Position numbers and translations under genes: made by a program | The notes under the pieces: model-generated | The model's database searches: none | The model's input: only the letters and a program-made list of their open reading frames with translations | Told to the model about the DNA's origin: nothing | In this document: piece after piece, positions 50,807 through 60,891 of the stretch | How positions within the stretch are numbered: the stretch's first letter is position 1 | Layout of the letters: each line of letters opens with the position of its first letter | Assembly (NCBI GenBank): GCA_951394045.1 | Contig: OX595992.1 | Coordinates: forward strand, 2,294,001-2,358,000 | Length of the DNA stretch: 64,000 nucleotides | Source of the DNA: Nitzschia sp. DOCU1 | Taxonomy: Eukaryota > Bacillariophyta > Bacillariophyceae > Bacillariales > Bacillariaceae | Direction: 5' to 3'

Positions 50807-51137
50807 GGGAAAAGCAGCAGCACCATGGCGAAAGAGAAGAAGGCTGCTCCGACGAACGCTCTAATGGTACGGTCTAGTTTTTGTACTGGACTAGCAATAC
50901 TGGTAGAATCGTTTTATATAGAGGGAGGATGATAGATTCATTTTGTGTTTGAAGCTCATAGGCGAGTGAAAGCATTTCATGGAACAAGGGGTTCGTGTCA
51001 ATACCGCCGAGCGGCGGAGCATCGTTGCCCATTGGTGTTTAGTCGGGCAAGTCATCTTTTTGAATCGCGCCAAAAAATTCGTTGCATGTCTGGCACGTAC
51101 GTACACTATGTAGGAGAGGCTACGTAGAAGAGTCACA
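50807..51137. other. 3' flank of the surface-protein gene
   Basis: The TACTGGACTAGCAATACTGG stretch resembles the 3' flank of the other family members. Nothing else recognisable. Confidence 0.4.
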
Positions 51138-51503
51138 ATGCCCGAAGCAAGCGTCGGCGTTTCTGAACACAGGAACGATGACTACCGCCATTATGTCGCT
51201 CATCTTCATCAAAGTACTGTATCGGTCCCTTCCCTCACTCAGTCATCACCATCCGCATGCCCTCACGACGAACCTCCAAAGGTCATCTTTGAAAGTGCCA
51301 GTCCAAAAGTAGAAGCGACGGCAGAGAATGGAAATGAATCCACCGACCTTTTGTGTTCGCTCATTGTCAATGCCGCCAGTGTCCGACAAGACACGAGCCT
51401 GGCACATTGTCATGGATCACGAATCATCAACCTGTTGATGCGGAATTACTGGCAGAGCAAGTTGTGCGAAGTGACGGCGACGAACATTATAAGCGCTCAA
51501 TAA
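51138..51503 (+). CDS. Hypothetical small protein
   Basis: 121 codons from the ATG at 51138. Composition is protein-like (SLIVNAASVRQDTSLAHCHG, then SRIINLLMRNYWQSKL) but no family is recognised, and the ORF could be an exon of a larger gene or chance. A further ATG frame (51510-51620, MVVQPLITLLETTLQADAQD) follows, ending near a GTAATA, and might be a continuation by splicing. Confidence 0.25.
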   Translation: MPEASVGVSEHRNDDYRHYVAHLHQSTVSVPSLTQSSPSACPHDEPPKVIFESASPKVEATAENGNESTDLLCSLIVNAASVRQDTSLAHCHGSRIINLLMRNYWQSKLCEVTATNIISAQ

Positions 51504-51693
51504 GAAGAAGATGGTCGTACAGCCTTTGATCACTCTTCTTGAAACGACTCTTCAAGCCGATGCACAAGATCATGTGGCCGTGCTGCATCCATTTACAAGC
51601 TTTGGGGTAATATTTTGAACCTATCAACTCCTACAATGATGACATATTGTACAACACGTTTGACAGAAAGCTGCCAGGTCACCGCGAGTCTAT

Positions 51694-52428
51694 TTACGAG
51701 AATTTGACGCAATAAAATCCGACGCACCCATACTGTTCCTGGACGTGAGAATCACTCGACGTATCGTCAGTCGTTTCGGTGGTGGTTATCCGCTTGAGCA
51801 TGGTCGCTTGATTGGAAAGACAAAGCACACGGAGGCGTTGGACGTCGACGGGTGGATCCAAAGTATATTCTTGCCATTCCGTCTTGGGTTGCACCGTCCA
51901 AATGGGAGACACATCGTACCACTCCAAATAATCCTCGTTAGCTACTACTCCTGACTGTTTTGCAGCTTGCAATTTTATGGCTCGCACACTCATGGGAAGG
52001 GGTGGAATTTGAATGGCAAATTCTGTCAAACGACAGGGCCAGTCGGCTAGTTGAAATTCCACATATTCAAAGCCCTTGCCTCGTGGCATGCTTCCACGAC
52101 GACTCATCCACCATGTCGATAGACTTTGCTCCAAAGCTGCTTGGAGAGAGTGTCTGCCGGTTGTCGAACTGGCGGAGACGACTTGGACCTCGGAGGACAC
52201 CACGGGTCGGACAGTGAAAAAGTGAGCAATCTTGTGTAGTAGTTCGGTAGGGAGGCGCTGACGAGCACCGTTTTGGGCTAGATGTTCCAGCATCCAAACT
52301 AATTCCACATACGAACAGCCAAGCTCCATGACAACGAGAGGCTTACTAAAACAATTGTCTTGGGTTTTTCTTGACTTTGGTTGTTGTTGGTGCTGCTGCT
52401 GCTGCGTCATTCTTGTTGAATGATCCAT
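51694..52428 (-). CDS. F-box-like protein with galactose-binding-like C-terminal domain
   Basis: 244 residues from the ATG at 52428 (MDHSTRMTQQQQHQQQP); the frame also runs to a TTG at 52452. After a Gln-rich start, LPTELLHKIAHFFTVRPVV resembles an F-box helix pair. The C-terminal ~150 residues (FEYVEFQLADWPCRLTEFAI, VRAIKLQAA, YTLDPPVDVQRLRVLCLSNQ, GCVGFYCVKF) have the beta-strand spacing of discoidin/F5-8C-like jelly rolls. Possibly a substrate adaptor of an SCF ubiquitin ligase; both domain calls are tentative. Confidence 0.6.
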   Translation of the reverse strand: MDHSTRMTQQQQHQQQPKSRKTQDNCFSKPLVVMELGCSYVELVWMLEHLAQNGARQRLPTELLHKIAHFFTVRPVVSSEVQVVSASSTTGRHSLQAALEQSLSTWWMSRRGSMPRGKGFEYVEFQLADWPCRLTEFAIQIPPLPMSVRAIKLQAAKQSGVVANEDYLEWYDVSPIWTVQPKTEWQEYTLDPPVDVQRLRVLCLSNQATMLKRITTTETTDDTSSDSHVQEQYGCVGFYCVKFS

Positions 52429-53242
52429 AGAGACTAAACTAGTAGTGTCCAAAGTGATGGAGAATACTGCCTCGGTTTAGAACGGTGCTCAGAGGATAAA
52501 AATGATGTAAAGGAATGGACAATTATGAAATCACCTGACTGCATGCAAAGTAATCGTCCTGCTGGGGCCAAGCTTCGAGATTTCTTGCATGGCTACCGGT
52601 AGTTCTGAATTTTGCAAATGGTCGTCGCGGTGGCCCGAAGTGTTCGCATCTGCAATCCACAGTACTCGTACCACTATTGCCTAAAGGAATAGTATGTAAC
52701 GACAGACGGCAGAAAGAAGTTCTGTTGACGACGAAAGGCGAAGAAGGGCAGATGGCGGCAGACGGTATTTTGGCAAATACGACTATCAGACCTATCGAAA
52801 CTGCGTGCTTTCGGTTCTCATCACACAAGTCATGCAATTCTTAACCGAATTCAAGATGACATTTCGGGTAGCACTCGTGAATGAGTATTTATTGGCAGAT
52901 TTACAGGCATATGAAAATTCTCAGCCATTTTGCACTACGCCGTTTGTTGGATCGATCTTTGCGCCCGCCCTGCGCAAGCGGGTAAATACGTATATCCATA
53001 GTTACTTATTGTTGTTCAGGTGTATCATACGGTAGGGAGAGGCATATCCCACACACACAAAATTCAAATCTCTAACGGCGACAACTCCGCAATGCTCGAG
53101 CGTGTCATTTGATACACCACACCCCTGTTTGCTGCCCATCATCATCATCATTGATTCGACCTGTTGCTGCATGCCTTTCCTGCCATTTTGACTTGAATTA
53201 TCGATCTATTCGTAGTATCTTGTCTCGATAAAGTGCGGAATC
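52429..53242. other. Intergenic upstream of the first GT92 gene
   Basis: No gene supported. A 76-codon plus-strand ORF (52805) has no domain. ATCATCATCATCATTG simple repeat near 53141. Confidence 0.4.
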
Positions 53243-54859
53243 ATGTCGCCCCAGCAACGAGATAAACGAGTTCGCAGGCGGAGAAAGGTGCCTGTGGTGT
53301 TTGTGGCACTGTTCGTCTTCTCGGTCCTTCTTTCCTTGGATTACTCACAATCGTCAACGTCGGCCATTATGAACGAGCTTTTTACCGCTGTTGTACGCGA
53401 GAGCGACGCTGGCCATCCACTAGCCGTCCAGTCAGTCGGCTACAAGTCGACATTCCACTTGAATGAACCCAGTGGCGATACTGCACGCGTTAGTGAATCT
53501 GGCATTGCACCACCAGACGCCCTCCCATTGGAAGGGAATGATGAATTGACCATAGAGGTACCGCTATTAAAGTCGAATAACACCTCCCAGCAGTTGATCT
53601 TTAATAATTCTGGGTCCGCTCTGACAGAGTCAAGCGGCTCTAGATCCACCGCCCCAGAGAAACCGCCGACGGCATCTGCTTCCCAGGGATCGTCCATATT
53701 TTCGGCCTGTCTTTTGATTAAAGATGACAATGACATCCTGAATGAGTGGATTGCATACCACTATCATGTATTGAATCTTCGGAATCTGATTGTTGCCACC
53801 GATCCCTTCTCTGAAACTTCGCCTTCGACCCTCCTGGAAGAATGGCGACAACCCCCATTTAACATGAACATTGTTGAATGGCAAGACCAGGATTTCATGC
53901 CGGAGTATTTTATGCAAGGCCACTACGATCGAGTCCCTTCATTTATTCCCAAAGAACTTGAAATGAATCCAAACATTACCTTCTGGTGGAATAAATCTAA
54001 TGTCGAGGAGGATCCCGAATCCGCCAGGAACTGGACAGATGAAGAAATCGAGGCCGATCGCCTCCTACTGATTAACAATCATCGGTTCCGTCAAGCCACC
54101 TTTGTCAGTCAATGCTTTCGATACTTTAAGAAGCAAAAGTGTAAATGGGTGGCACATATTGACACTGATGAGTACGTGGTGATCAATCCCCGGGTACGAG
54201 CACGGCCTTGGGCCGTCCAAGGTGTCGATCTGCCGCCCCTCCCATCCGCTGGATCCCTGGTTCGATTCTTAACCGGCATGTTTCGAAACTTCTCCAAACA
54301 ACTCTTAAGGTCTTGCTTGTTGGTGCCAGCCATTCTCTTCGGGGCAACGGAAAACAACAATGCCACACTTCTCGCCAAAGTTCCATCGGGATGGAATCGG
54401 ACTCGATTTGAGTCCATGCAGTGGACCTTTCATGAGAATTTAGCGCAACAAAAGCTCAATGGTCTGCCCAAGTCCATTGTTGATGTCTCTACTCTACCGC
54501 ATAACCATCCCATCTTCGTCACAAAACTTGTCAAAAGTATCCATCAGCCATTGGAAAGTTCATACCGCCATTGGACCAATGGAACGTTCAGGCAAGTTTG
54601 TCGAAAGCCGACATCTGCAATCCATCTCGATGATGTCCGGGCGCTTCCCTTGACCCTCAATCACTACGTGGGATCGCTGGCACGTTATACCGCTCGACAG
54701 GATGTACGACGGACCATTGAAAAGTATCAACAAAAGGCGGGTGTGCGTGATGGTGTTGACGATGGATGGATTCAAGGATGGTTGGCGAGTTTTGTAGAGA
54801 CGAATGGCATAGAAGCAAGTCGACGGGTTCTGGGCGACTACTACAATATCGAAGACTAG
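53243..54859 (+). CDS. Type II membrane glycosyltransferase, GT92-like
   Basis: 538 residues from the ATG at 53243. A cytoplasmic Arg/Lys cluster (RDKRVRRRRK) precedes a transmembrane anchor, VPVVFVALFVFSVLLSL (residues ~16-32), then a ~120-residue Ser/Thr stem. The catalytic region opens SACLLIKDDNDILNEWIAYH, the start expected for GT92 (DUF23) GT-A enzymes. The metal-binding DxD occurs as HIDTDEYVV (residues ~305-312). The C-terminus contains VRALPLTLNHYVGSLARYTA. GT92 enzymes transfer galactose in the Golgi; the acceptor here is unknown. A second copy starts at 62605, on the far side of the retrotransposon. Confidence 0.85.
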   Translation: MSPQQRDKRVRRRRKVPVVFVALFVFSVLLSLDYSQSSTSAIMNELFTAVVRESDAGHPLAVQSVGYKSTFHLNEPSGDTARVSESGIAPPDALPLEGNDELTIEVPLLKSNNTSQQLIFNNSGSALTESSGSRSTAPEKPPTASASQGSSIFSACLLIKDDNDILNEWIAYHYHVLNLRNLIVATDPFSETSPSTLLEEWRQPPFNMNIVEWQDQDFMPEYFMQGHYDRVPSFIPKELEMNPNITFWWNKSNVEEDPESARNWTDEEIEADRLLLINNHRFRQATFVSQCFRYFKKQKCKWVAHIDTDEYVVINPRVRARPWAVQGVDLPPLPSAGSLVRFLTGMFRNFSKQLLRSCLLVPAILFGATENNNATLLAKVPSGWNRTRFESMQWTFHENLAQQKLNGLPKSIVDVSTLPHNHPIFVTKLVKSIHQPLESSYRHWTNGTFRQVCRKPTSAIHLDDVRALPLTLNHYVGSLARYTARQDVRRTIEKYQQKAGVRDGVDDGWIQGWLASFVETNGIEASRRVLGDYYNIED

Positions 54860-55285
54860 TCTCATCTACCAGCCAAGAGAGCCCCACCGAAAATCCAAAA
54901 CGGAAGCCCATGGGTCTACTTCGCCCAAGATTGTAAGGTCAAAGGCGTCTGAAGGGGATGGGATCTCCAAGCATGTGGAGCCCCTGCCCCCAATACTCTA
55001 GCAGAATACTTTCGGTCGATTCATTGTTGTGTTCGTGAAGCTCACAAGTGAGCTTGAGAGCGTGGTGTGTTGCTCGCGTGCTGTTTGCGGTGATTTTGCA
55101 CCTTAAGTCAACGATGGAACATGTCTCTAGTAGTACCGCAAAGGAACCAAAAGTACTGCACCAAATAGGAGTCCTACTATTATAGTACGTCTTGTATTTC
55201 TAATCTAGCTACCGTAGTTTACCAGCTCAATTGGCTTTGTTTGTATTGACTCGTAAGCCCCCCCCCCCCACCCTTTTTGGGCCGG
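54860..55285. other. Spacer between GT92 gene and retroelement
   Basis: No gene. Ends in C12 (55258-55269), then ACCCTTTTTGGGCCGG, immediately before repeat A1. AAGCCCCC...CCCTTTTTGGGC is similar to the reverse complement of part of repeat B. Confidence 0.5.
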
Positions 55286-55474
55286 CATGCATACTCCCGG
55301 CGACGGACGGACGGACAGAAGCCCCGAAGAAGTTCTGGCCACAAACTATCGGAATGACCGGAAGCCAGAGACTAGCTTCGGAGGGGCGACCCGATGAGAG
55401 AGTGAGAGAGGAGTCACAATCTCATCGGAAACGAAGAGTCATCGCCCCTTGCATCTAGCTGTAGCGTTTTAAAA
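55286..55474 (+). repeat. Split direct repeat A1
   Basis: Begins CATGCATACTCCCGGCGACG and ends TAGCGTTTTAAAA, 8 bp before the ORF1 ATG. The only difference from A2 is GCATCTAG versus GCGTCTAG. Probably contains the promoter/5' leader. Confidence 0.95.
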
Positions 55475-55482
55475 CAAGTTCA

Positions 55483-57603
55483 ATGGTGTTCCCTCCATCT
55501 ACCCTCAAGTGGTTCGACTACCTAGTTGGTCGTACCAGTAGCGACGGTACCTGGCCGAAGTCCGTGTGGCATGAGCCCCTTTCCGCCCTCAACGCGAACG
55601 TTGGGAAGTTCGAGGAGTTTGTGTTCGAGGTGGCTGTAGCCCGAGACGACGGGGCCATCTTGGTGGCCGAACCTGAAGGAAAAGTCCGCTTCGTTCATAA
55701 CTTGCGTGTTGTGAAGGATAGCGGCAACGACCATTTGGTCATTGGTGTTTCGGGACTGGGACATACACCCACTCCTGTGGTCATCGACTCGGATGCAGTC
55801 AAGGGAGAACTGGGCCACCGTACTCGTTTGGCTGCAAAGGCCCCATCGTTGGACGACCTTGTGAGGGCTAAGTCAGCTGGCGAGTTCAAGAGTGTGAAAG
55901 CGGGAGAAGATGGAGAAGTCCTCGCCGAAAGGTACCAAGAAGCCGTGGGAATCTTCTGGATCCACCCGAAGTTGTGGAAGTTTATGCCAACTACGCCCAT
56001 TCCCGGAGAGGACATGGCGTGGACTTTGCTCCAAAACTTCGAACTAGACAGCGTGAAAGAGGGAGATGGAGACGACGGAGTGATTGGATACGCCCCGTCC
56101 GAGGAACAGAAGGAGTTGAAAAACTTTCTGACCTGGTTGTGGATGGTGGCCAATCGAGTTGTTAAAAGCTCCACTAAGGAGTTCAACGGATCCCCAACCG
56201 TTGACCAAGCCTTTTTCGAGATGGGGATGAAACTTAAGGCGCCTCCTGAAGGGACATCGGCCAGTAATCCGGTGTTGATTAACGCGGGCGAGGCGCCAAC
56301 CGTGCCAGCCAATGATGCGGCTTTGAGAGATGCGCTTCGTGCCATGGCGACTGTACAAGAAGAGGTCTTGAAGAATCAGGTCAAAGATCGCGAACGAAAG
56401 AAGATGACTCATCGCTACACAGACGAGAACAAGGAGTTGTTCCGTCTGTTGGCGGCGAAGAACTGGCAGGACCTCGACCCCGAAGTGACACGATTTACCG
56501 AACGGCTCCTTAGCGACAAGGACCCAGCCAGGGCACTTGAGTACGTTCAGGGAGAAGTTGAACGAATGGAGCTGCCCTGCGTTCTGAACACTGGCTGCCT
56601 TGTGCAGTTCTTTTCCCAAGGCTACATATCGAGTGAGTTCAGAGTTACCCCAAGCGGCATCACTCTGTTCATGTGTAGACCCAAGACTGTACCCAAGGCT
56701 CTGCCTCAGAAGGAAAGAGAATTCCTCATTCGTTCTGCATTTGGCGGAGAAGACCTAGGTGACGAGGGGGTGAAACTGTTTGCGAAAACGGACCTCTACA
56801 TCCCCAAAACGTCCGATGAACTACAGAAGCAACTTGAAACACTACTAGGACTCCTTAAACTCCTCAATGGAGACGAGAACATTGCAATTCAAGGCTACCA
56901 GATGGGACTGGGGCAGATCATTAAGCACCAGACTAGCCTAGTGATGATTGAGGCCCAAGAGAACAAGGGAATGTGGGCAAAGTTAGCCTTCATGATGGAC
57001 ACAACCTTCCAGTCTTTCCTGAGGGGCTTCCTCGAAGTCATTGCTGCGACACCGACGGGAGAATCCGCCATCGCGTTAGGGCGAGAGCGGCTCCAATGGG
57101 AGATGAGCAATGACATCGCGTCCATCTTCGCACTTGTCAAGTTTGGGCATTTGCCAAAACTACACATGCCAGCCATCATCATGAGTTCTCCATCGACTAG
57201 AGGGGACAGAACACCCGCTTCGCCTGCGTCCAATCCCACGGGAAGCAACGAATCGGACACCCCAACTAGGCGAGGGACCCTTTGGCACACGAAGAACCCA
57301 GCCCCGGTAGCGGCGTGGAAGCTACCGGCACAGTGGACCATGGTGTTCGATTTTGAGAACCCAAGGAAACGTCCGTTTTGTATGGGATGGCCCAAGGCCG
57401 AGCACCATCGAACGGGCGACATGGAGTACTTGTGCATCCGTTATCAGACGGAAGGCATCTGCCGCAAGGCCTGTCGCCTCGCCCACAAGCCAAGCAACTT
57501 GCTGACTCGTGAGGAGAAAGAGGTGGTCGAGTCGAAGATTAGAGAAGGTGTCACTTTCTACGAACAAGAGCGGGCCAACGCGGCCAACGGAACCAGCAGC
57601 TGA
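55483..57603 (+). CDS. ORF1, gag-like protein with C-terminal CCCH-type knuckle
   Basis: 706 residues from the ATG at 55483. No enzymatic motifs. The centre is helical and charged (ATVQEEVLKNQVKDRERKKM, LPQKEREFLIRSAFGGEDLG). Near the C-terminus CIRYQTEGICRKACRLAH has C-x8-C-x3-C-x3-H spacing (about 57430-57485), an RNA-binding knuckle position typical of capsid/nucleocapsid-like ORF1 proteins. First gene of the retroelement. The single uninterrupted frame fits a recent insertion. The gag-like role is inferred from order and knuckle. Confidence 0.75.
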   Translation: MVFPPSTLKWFDYLVGRTSSDGTWPKSVWHEPLSALNANVGKFEEFVFEVAVARDDGAILVAEPEGKVRFVHNLRVVKDSGNDHLVIGVSGLGHTPTPVVIDSDAVKGELGHRTRLAAKAPSLDDLVRAKSAGEFKSVKAGEDGEVLAERYQEAVGIFWIHPKLWKFMPTTPIPGEDMAWTLLQNFELDSVKEGDGDDGVIGYAPSEEQKELKNFLTWLWMVANRVVKSSTKEFNGSPTVDQAFFEMGMKLKAPPEGTSASNPVLINAGEAPTVPANDAALRDALRAMATVQEEVLKNQVKDRERKKMTHRYTDENKELFRLLAAKNWQDLDPEVTRFTERLLSDKDPARALEYVQGEVERMELPCVLNTGCLVQFFSQGYISSEFRVTPSGITLFMCRPKTVPKALPQKEREFLIRSAFGGEDLGDEGVKLFAKTDLYIPKTSDELQKQLETLLGLLKLLNGDENIAIQGYQMGLGQIIKHQTSLVMIEAQENKGMWAKLAFMMDTTFQSFLRGFLEVIAATPTGESAIALGRERLQWEMSNDIASIFALVKFGHLPKLHMPAIIMSSPSTRGDRTPASPASNPTGSNESDTPTRRGTLWHTKNPAPVAAWKLPAQWTMVFDFENPRKRPFCMGWPKAEHHRTGDMEYLCIRYQTEGICRKACRLAHKPSNLLTREEKEVVESKIREGVTFYEQERANAANGTSS

Positions 57604-57717
57604 ACGGCAAGCCGATCCGGTCGGGCCAACAGTTCTTGGCTCAACGATCGTTTGCTACGCGTTGATTCCGACCGGATCGGCCGTAGTAGTCGTCAAGACA
57701 TAGTAGAAAACAATGAC

Positions 57718-60700
57718 ATGACTACACGCCGCCACCATTCCACACAAACTGCACGTCCTCTCACTGCATTTCAACATACTGCATTCCCAACTGCACGCCC
57801 CCTCACTGCACTTCCACATACTGAATCAAACCAAACGGCACGCCCCCATACTGCACTTACCACTGCACGAACCTCGCGTATCACCCTGCACGCGCCACCA
57901 TCATCACAGCAGGGACCACGGCGCGAACTGCGCCAGTCAGCACTTACGCCCCCACGCGAACTATCCGAGCGACAAGCAGCTGTCAAGGCCCTGCGAGCCA
58001 TGCACCATGCCAGGGCCCAAGAGCTGGACACGGCCAGACAACGATATCAAACAGCATCACAAAACGTAAGCCCAGCAATGATGACGCAAGCTACGCCTAC
58101 AAACCTGACTCCTATGGCGACCACCATGCACGGCCACAAAAATGAGGGCCCGATTGGCAAGATGTGCCCTATGCGCAAAAGGGGTTTTAACCTTAGTACT
58201 TTTCTAGTACTTAAGGTATATGGCATGCTCCCCCAAGATCAGCGACATTACGCTTGTTGCGTGTCTTTTTACCGCCTTTTTGTGCTCTTGTGGCATGGCA
58301 GAGCTGATCGCGCACCTTCGCGGGGCTTCGTGCGTTGCGCTCCGAAGTGATTTTTTTCCCTGCGCAGTGGTGTCACGCGTTGCTTGGGTTTCCTCGTCAC
58401 TCCCCCATATTGTTGGGTGGGTTGGGTGGGCTGCCCCCTTTTTCAGATTTTGCTTCCCCCGCTTTCTTTTTGCATTCGTGGGATGGTTCTCTATCCCCCC
58501 TTTTCGTGAGGGCTCCATTTTTTTTGCTTTTTTGCTATGGATTCGAACCTCAGACCTCGTCTTTCTGCGAGTCTGTTTGTACCCCTCCTCTACTGAATTT
58601 TTCTACTTTTGTGTAGAATTCTACGTAGAGCGGCAGTGAATTCACTATGCCCTATGCGCAAAAGGGGTTTTAACCTTAGTACTTTTCTAGTACTTAAGGT
58701 ATATGGCAAGATGCAATCGACGCCGTGGGTCACGGCACAAATCGTTGGTAGCCCGTCAAAGCTTGCTCATCACCGATCACAAGAACGCAATCTACACCGA
58801 ATCAACGCGCTCAACGCACGAGACACGAGAACCATCAGTAAGTATAGCTCAGTACACGAATTATTTCCCACCCTCCCCGCCCCAGATGACTTCTTTCAAC
58901 CACCCCCGTGGCTGGCCCAGTCCGTCCATGCGATCAATGGCTCCAACGTAGCGGTTCCGGACGCGCCACCCTTCATCTTCGACACGGGAGAAGAAGCACA
59001 ACTACACAACATAGCCAAGCTGAAAGAATTCGACTGTGACCTGGATGCGTTGATACGCCGACACGAGTCGACAACGATAGCGAAGGAGCACCCAGACAAG
59101 ACAATCTTCACAGCAAAATTCGACTACTCGGATGCGTATCGCCGCTTGCATCACAACGGGGCCACGGCGCTCATGCAAATCATTGCCTTGGGGAAGATGG
59201 CGCTGATCATGTTGCGAATGGCGTTTGGCGGGACCCCAAATCCCGCCGGGTGGACCACAATATCAGAAGCCGTGACGGATCTATCGAACGAACTCTTGGT
59301 CGACTCGAATTGGGACCCAACGAAGACGTTCCCACCTGGCCGAGAGACGATCCCAGAACCAATGCGAAACAGCCCATCCAGGACCGTGGGCCAGGCTAGA
59401 GAGCTGGCCTATGGAATACCAGTGACCATCCCCTCAAGAACCGACGATTTTGTTGACGACTTGATCAACTCCTGTATTGATGACAGTGAGTGGCTGCGCC
59501 GTAGCGGCATCTGTGTGCCACTGGCAGTCCACGTCACAAGCAGACCATACGCAGGAGAGAAGGAACCAATCAAGCGCCGTCCAAACCTCAGTCCAGACAA
59601 GATCGCCGCGGAAGGAACACACGCCGAAGTACAGATGGTTCTAGGCTGGGAATTGGATGGAAAAGCTCTAACTCTGAGACTGCCGGACGACAAGTATCTA
59701 GCATGGAGCGACGATGATCTGGGTGCCGCCGTCAAGGACATGGTGCTCACCATTAAGGAGCTCGAATCACTTATTGGTCGGCTGAACCACGCCGCATCCA
59801 TTCTACCCCTCGGCCGGCATTTCCTCACTCGCCTTAGAGAGAAGGTAGACACGCTGAATCGTCGCTGGGGTAAGGCACAGCTCAGTCGAGTCGACGCCGA
59901 CGACCTTGAACAATTTGCTCTGTTCTTGAAGAGAGCGAACCGGGGAATGTCCTTGAACCTGCTAGTCCACAGGAAGCCAACCAAGATTGGAGTTTCGGAT
60001 TCATGTCCTGTAGGACTAGGAGGATTTTCTCTATCTGGGAGAGCTTGGCGCATCAGAGTACCCAGAGGGACTCGCATTCGAAAAGGAAGTGTGGCAAACA
60101 ATGTCCTTGAGTTCTTGGCGCTGGCCATCACCGTGTGGATCATGTGCGAAGGGGCCGAGTCAGGAGAGCATGACTGCCTCCTGGCCGTGGCAGACAACAC
60201 GAGTGCCCTTGGGTGGATGTTCAAAGCCGGGAGCCTGCGAAAAGACTCCCCCTACTTTGAGGTTGTGCAGATCATCGCCCGGAAGATAGCGACATTGGTC
60301 TATGAGGCGGACGTCTGCCTAGGTCGCCAACACATAAAAGGAGAGGAGAACAAGGTGGCCGACTGGCTGTCGTTCGAAGGGGAGGAACGGGAAGAAGGGT
60401 CTTGTCCACTTACCGAGGACTACCCGGACAATGTCACTCTAACACATCGCTTTCACGAATACTTTCCACAGATGATTCCAGACGGCTTTCAAATATCCCC
60501 ATTAGAGCCAGAGAAGCTCTCCTGGATAGTGTTTGTACTGCGAACTCTCGAATCATCCTTGATGCAAGAAGAGAGTCGTCGAACGAGAGAGAAGACAGGT
60601 ACTGGAGAAGATTTCGTTGATACGTCAAGTCAATGGACCTTGATTACGACGAGATCGATCAGTTACCCGAACAAGAGAAAGACGTGTTCGGAAAGGCCTT

Positions 60701-60891
60701 CCTGGAAACTGTTAGAACTGGCCGATTCAATGAAGGAGGACAATTGGTTGGGAAGCGTGATCGACCAGTGGCAGCGAGTACAGTCCGAGGTGCCGCAAGC
60801 GCAGTGGCTTCGGCGTTACGGCGCCATCTCAAGAGGAGCCCCTTTCACGACAATGAAGGAAGGCTCCGACCAGCACTGGGAGAGCTCATAG
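57718..60891 (+). pseudogene. ORF2, reverse transcriptase/RNase H, interrupted by a TRIM
   Basis: Same-frame halves 57718-58164 and 58714-60891; the intervening insert plus target duplication (549 bp) keeps the frame but contains stops. The N-terminal part has short repeats (TARPLTAF, TARPLTAL, TARPHTAL). RT motif A is FTAKFDYSDAYRRL (near 59120), motif B MAFGGTPNPAGW, and motif C is DDFVDDL (near 59450). RNase H follows: VSDSCPVGLGGFS, NNVLEFLALAI, AVADNTSALGW and HIKGEENKVADWLS. The RT with YR partner and split repeats is diagnostic of DIRS-order elements. The last ~260 bp overlap ORF3 in another frame. Confidence 0.85.
58165..58708. mobile_element. TRIM (544 bp) nested in ORF2
   Basis: Identical 61-bp terminal direct repeats (58165-58225 and 58648-58708) begin TGCCCTATGC and end ATATGGCA (TG...CA). 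They are flanked by the 5-bp target duplication AGATG (58160-58164 and 58709-58713). The internal ~420 bp is non-coding and T-rich on the plus strand. It includes TGGATTCGAACCTCAG, the complement of a tRNA B-box. Too short for any retroviral-type protein: a terminal-repeat retrotransposon in miniature, mobilised in trans. LTR identity implies very recent insertion. Confidence 0.9.

Noticed and set aside
50320..50826. 168-codon minus-strand Gly/Val/Ser-rich ORF
   Set aside because: Antisense of the Thr/Pro stalk repeats of the surface-protein gene.
58535..58570. tRNA gene or SINE suggested by the complement of GGTTCGAATCC
   Set aside because: No A-box, no acceptor stem or cloverleaf around it; it is a single B-box-like word inside the TRIM.
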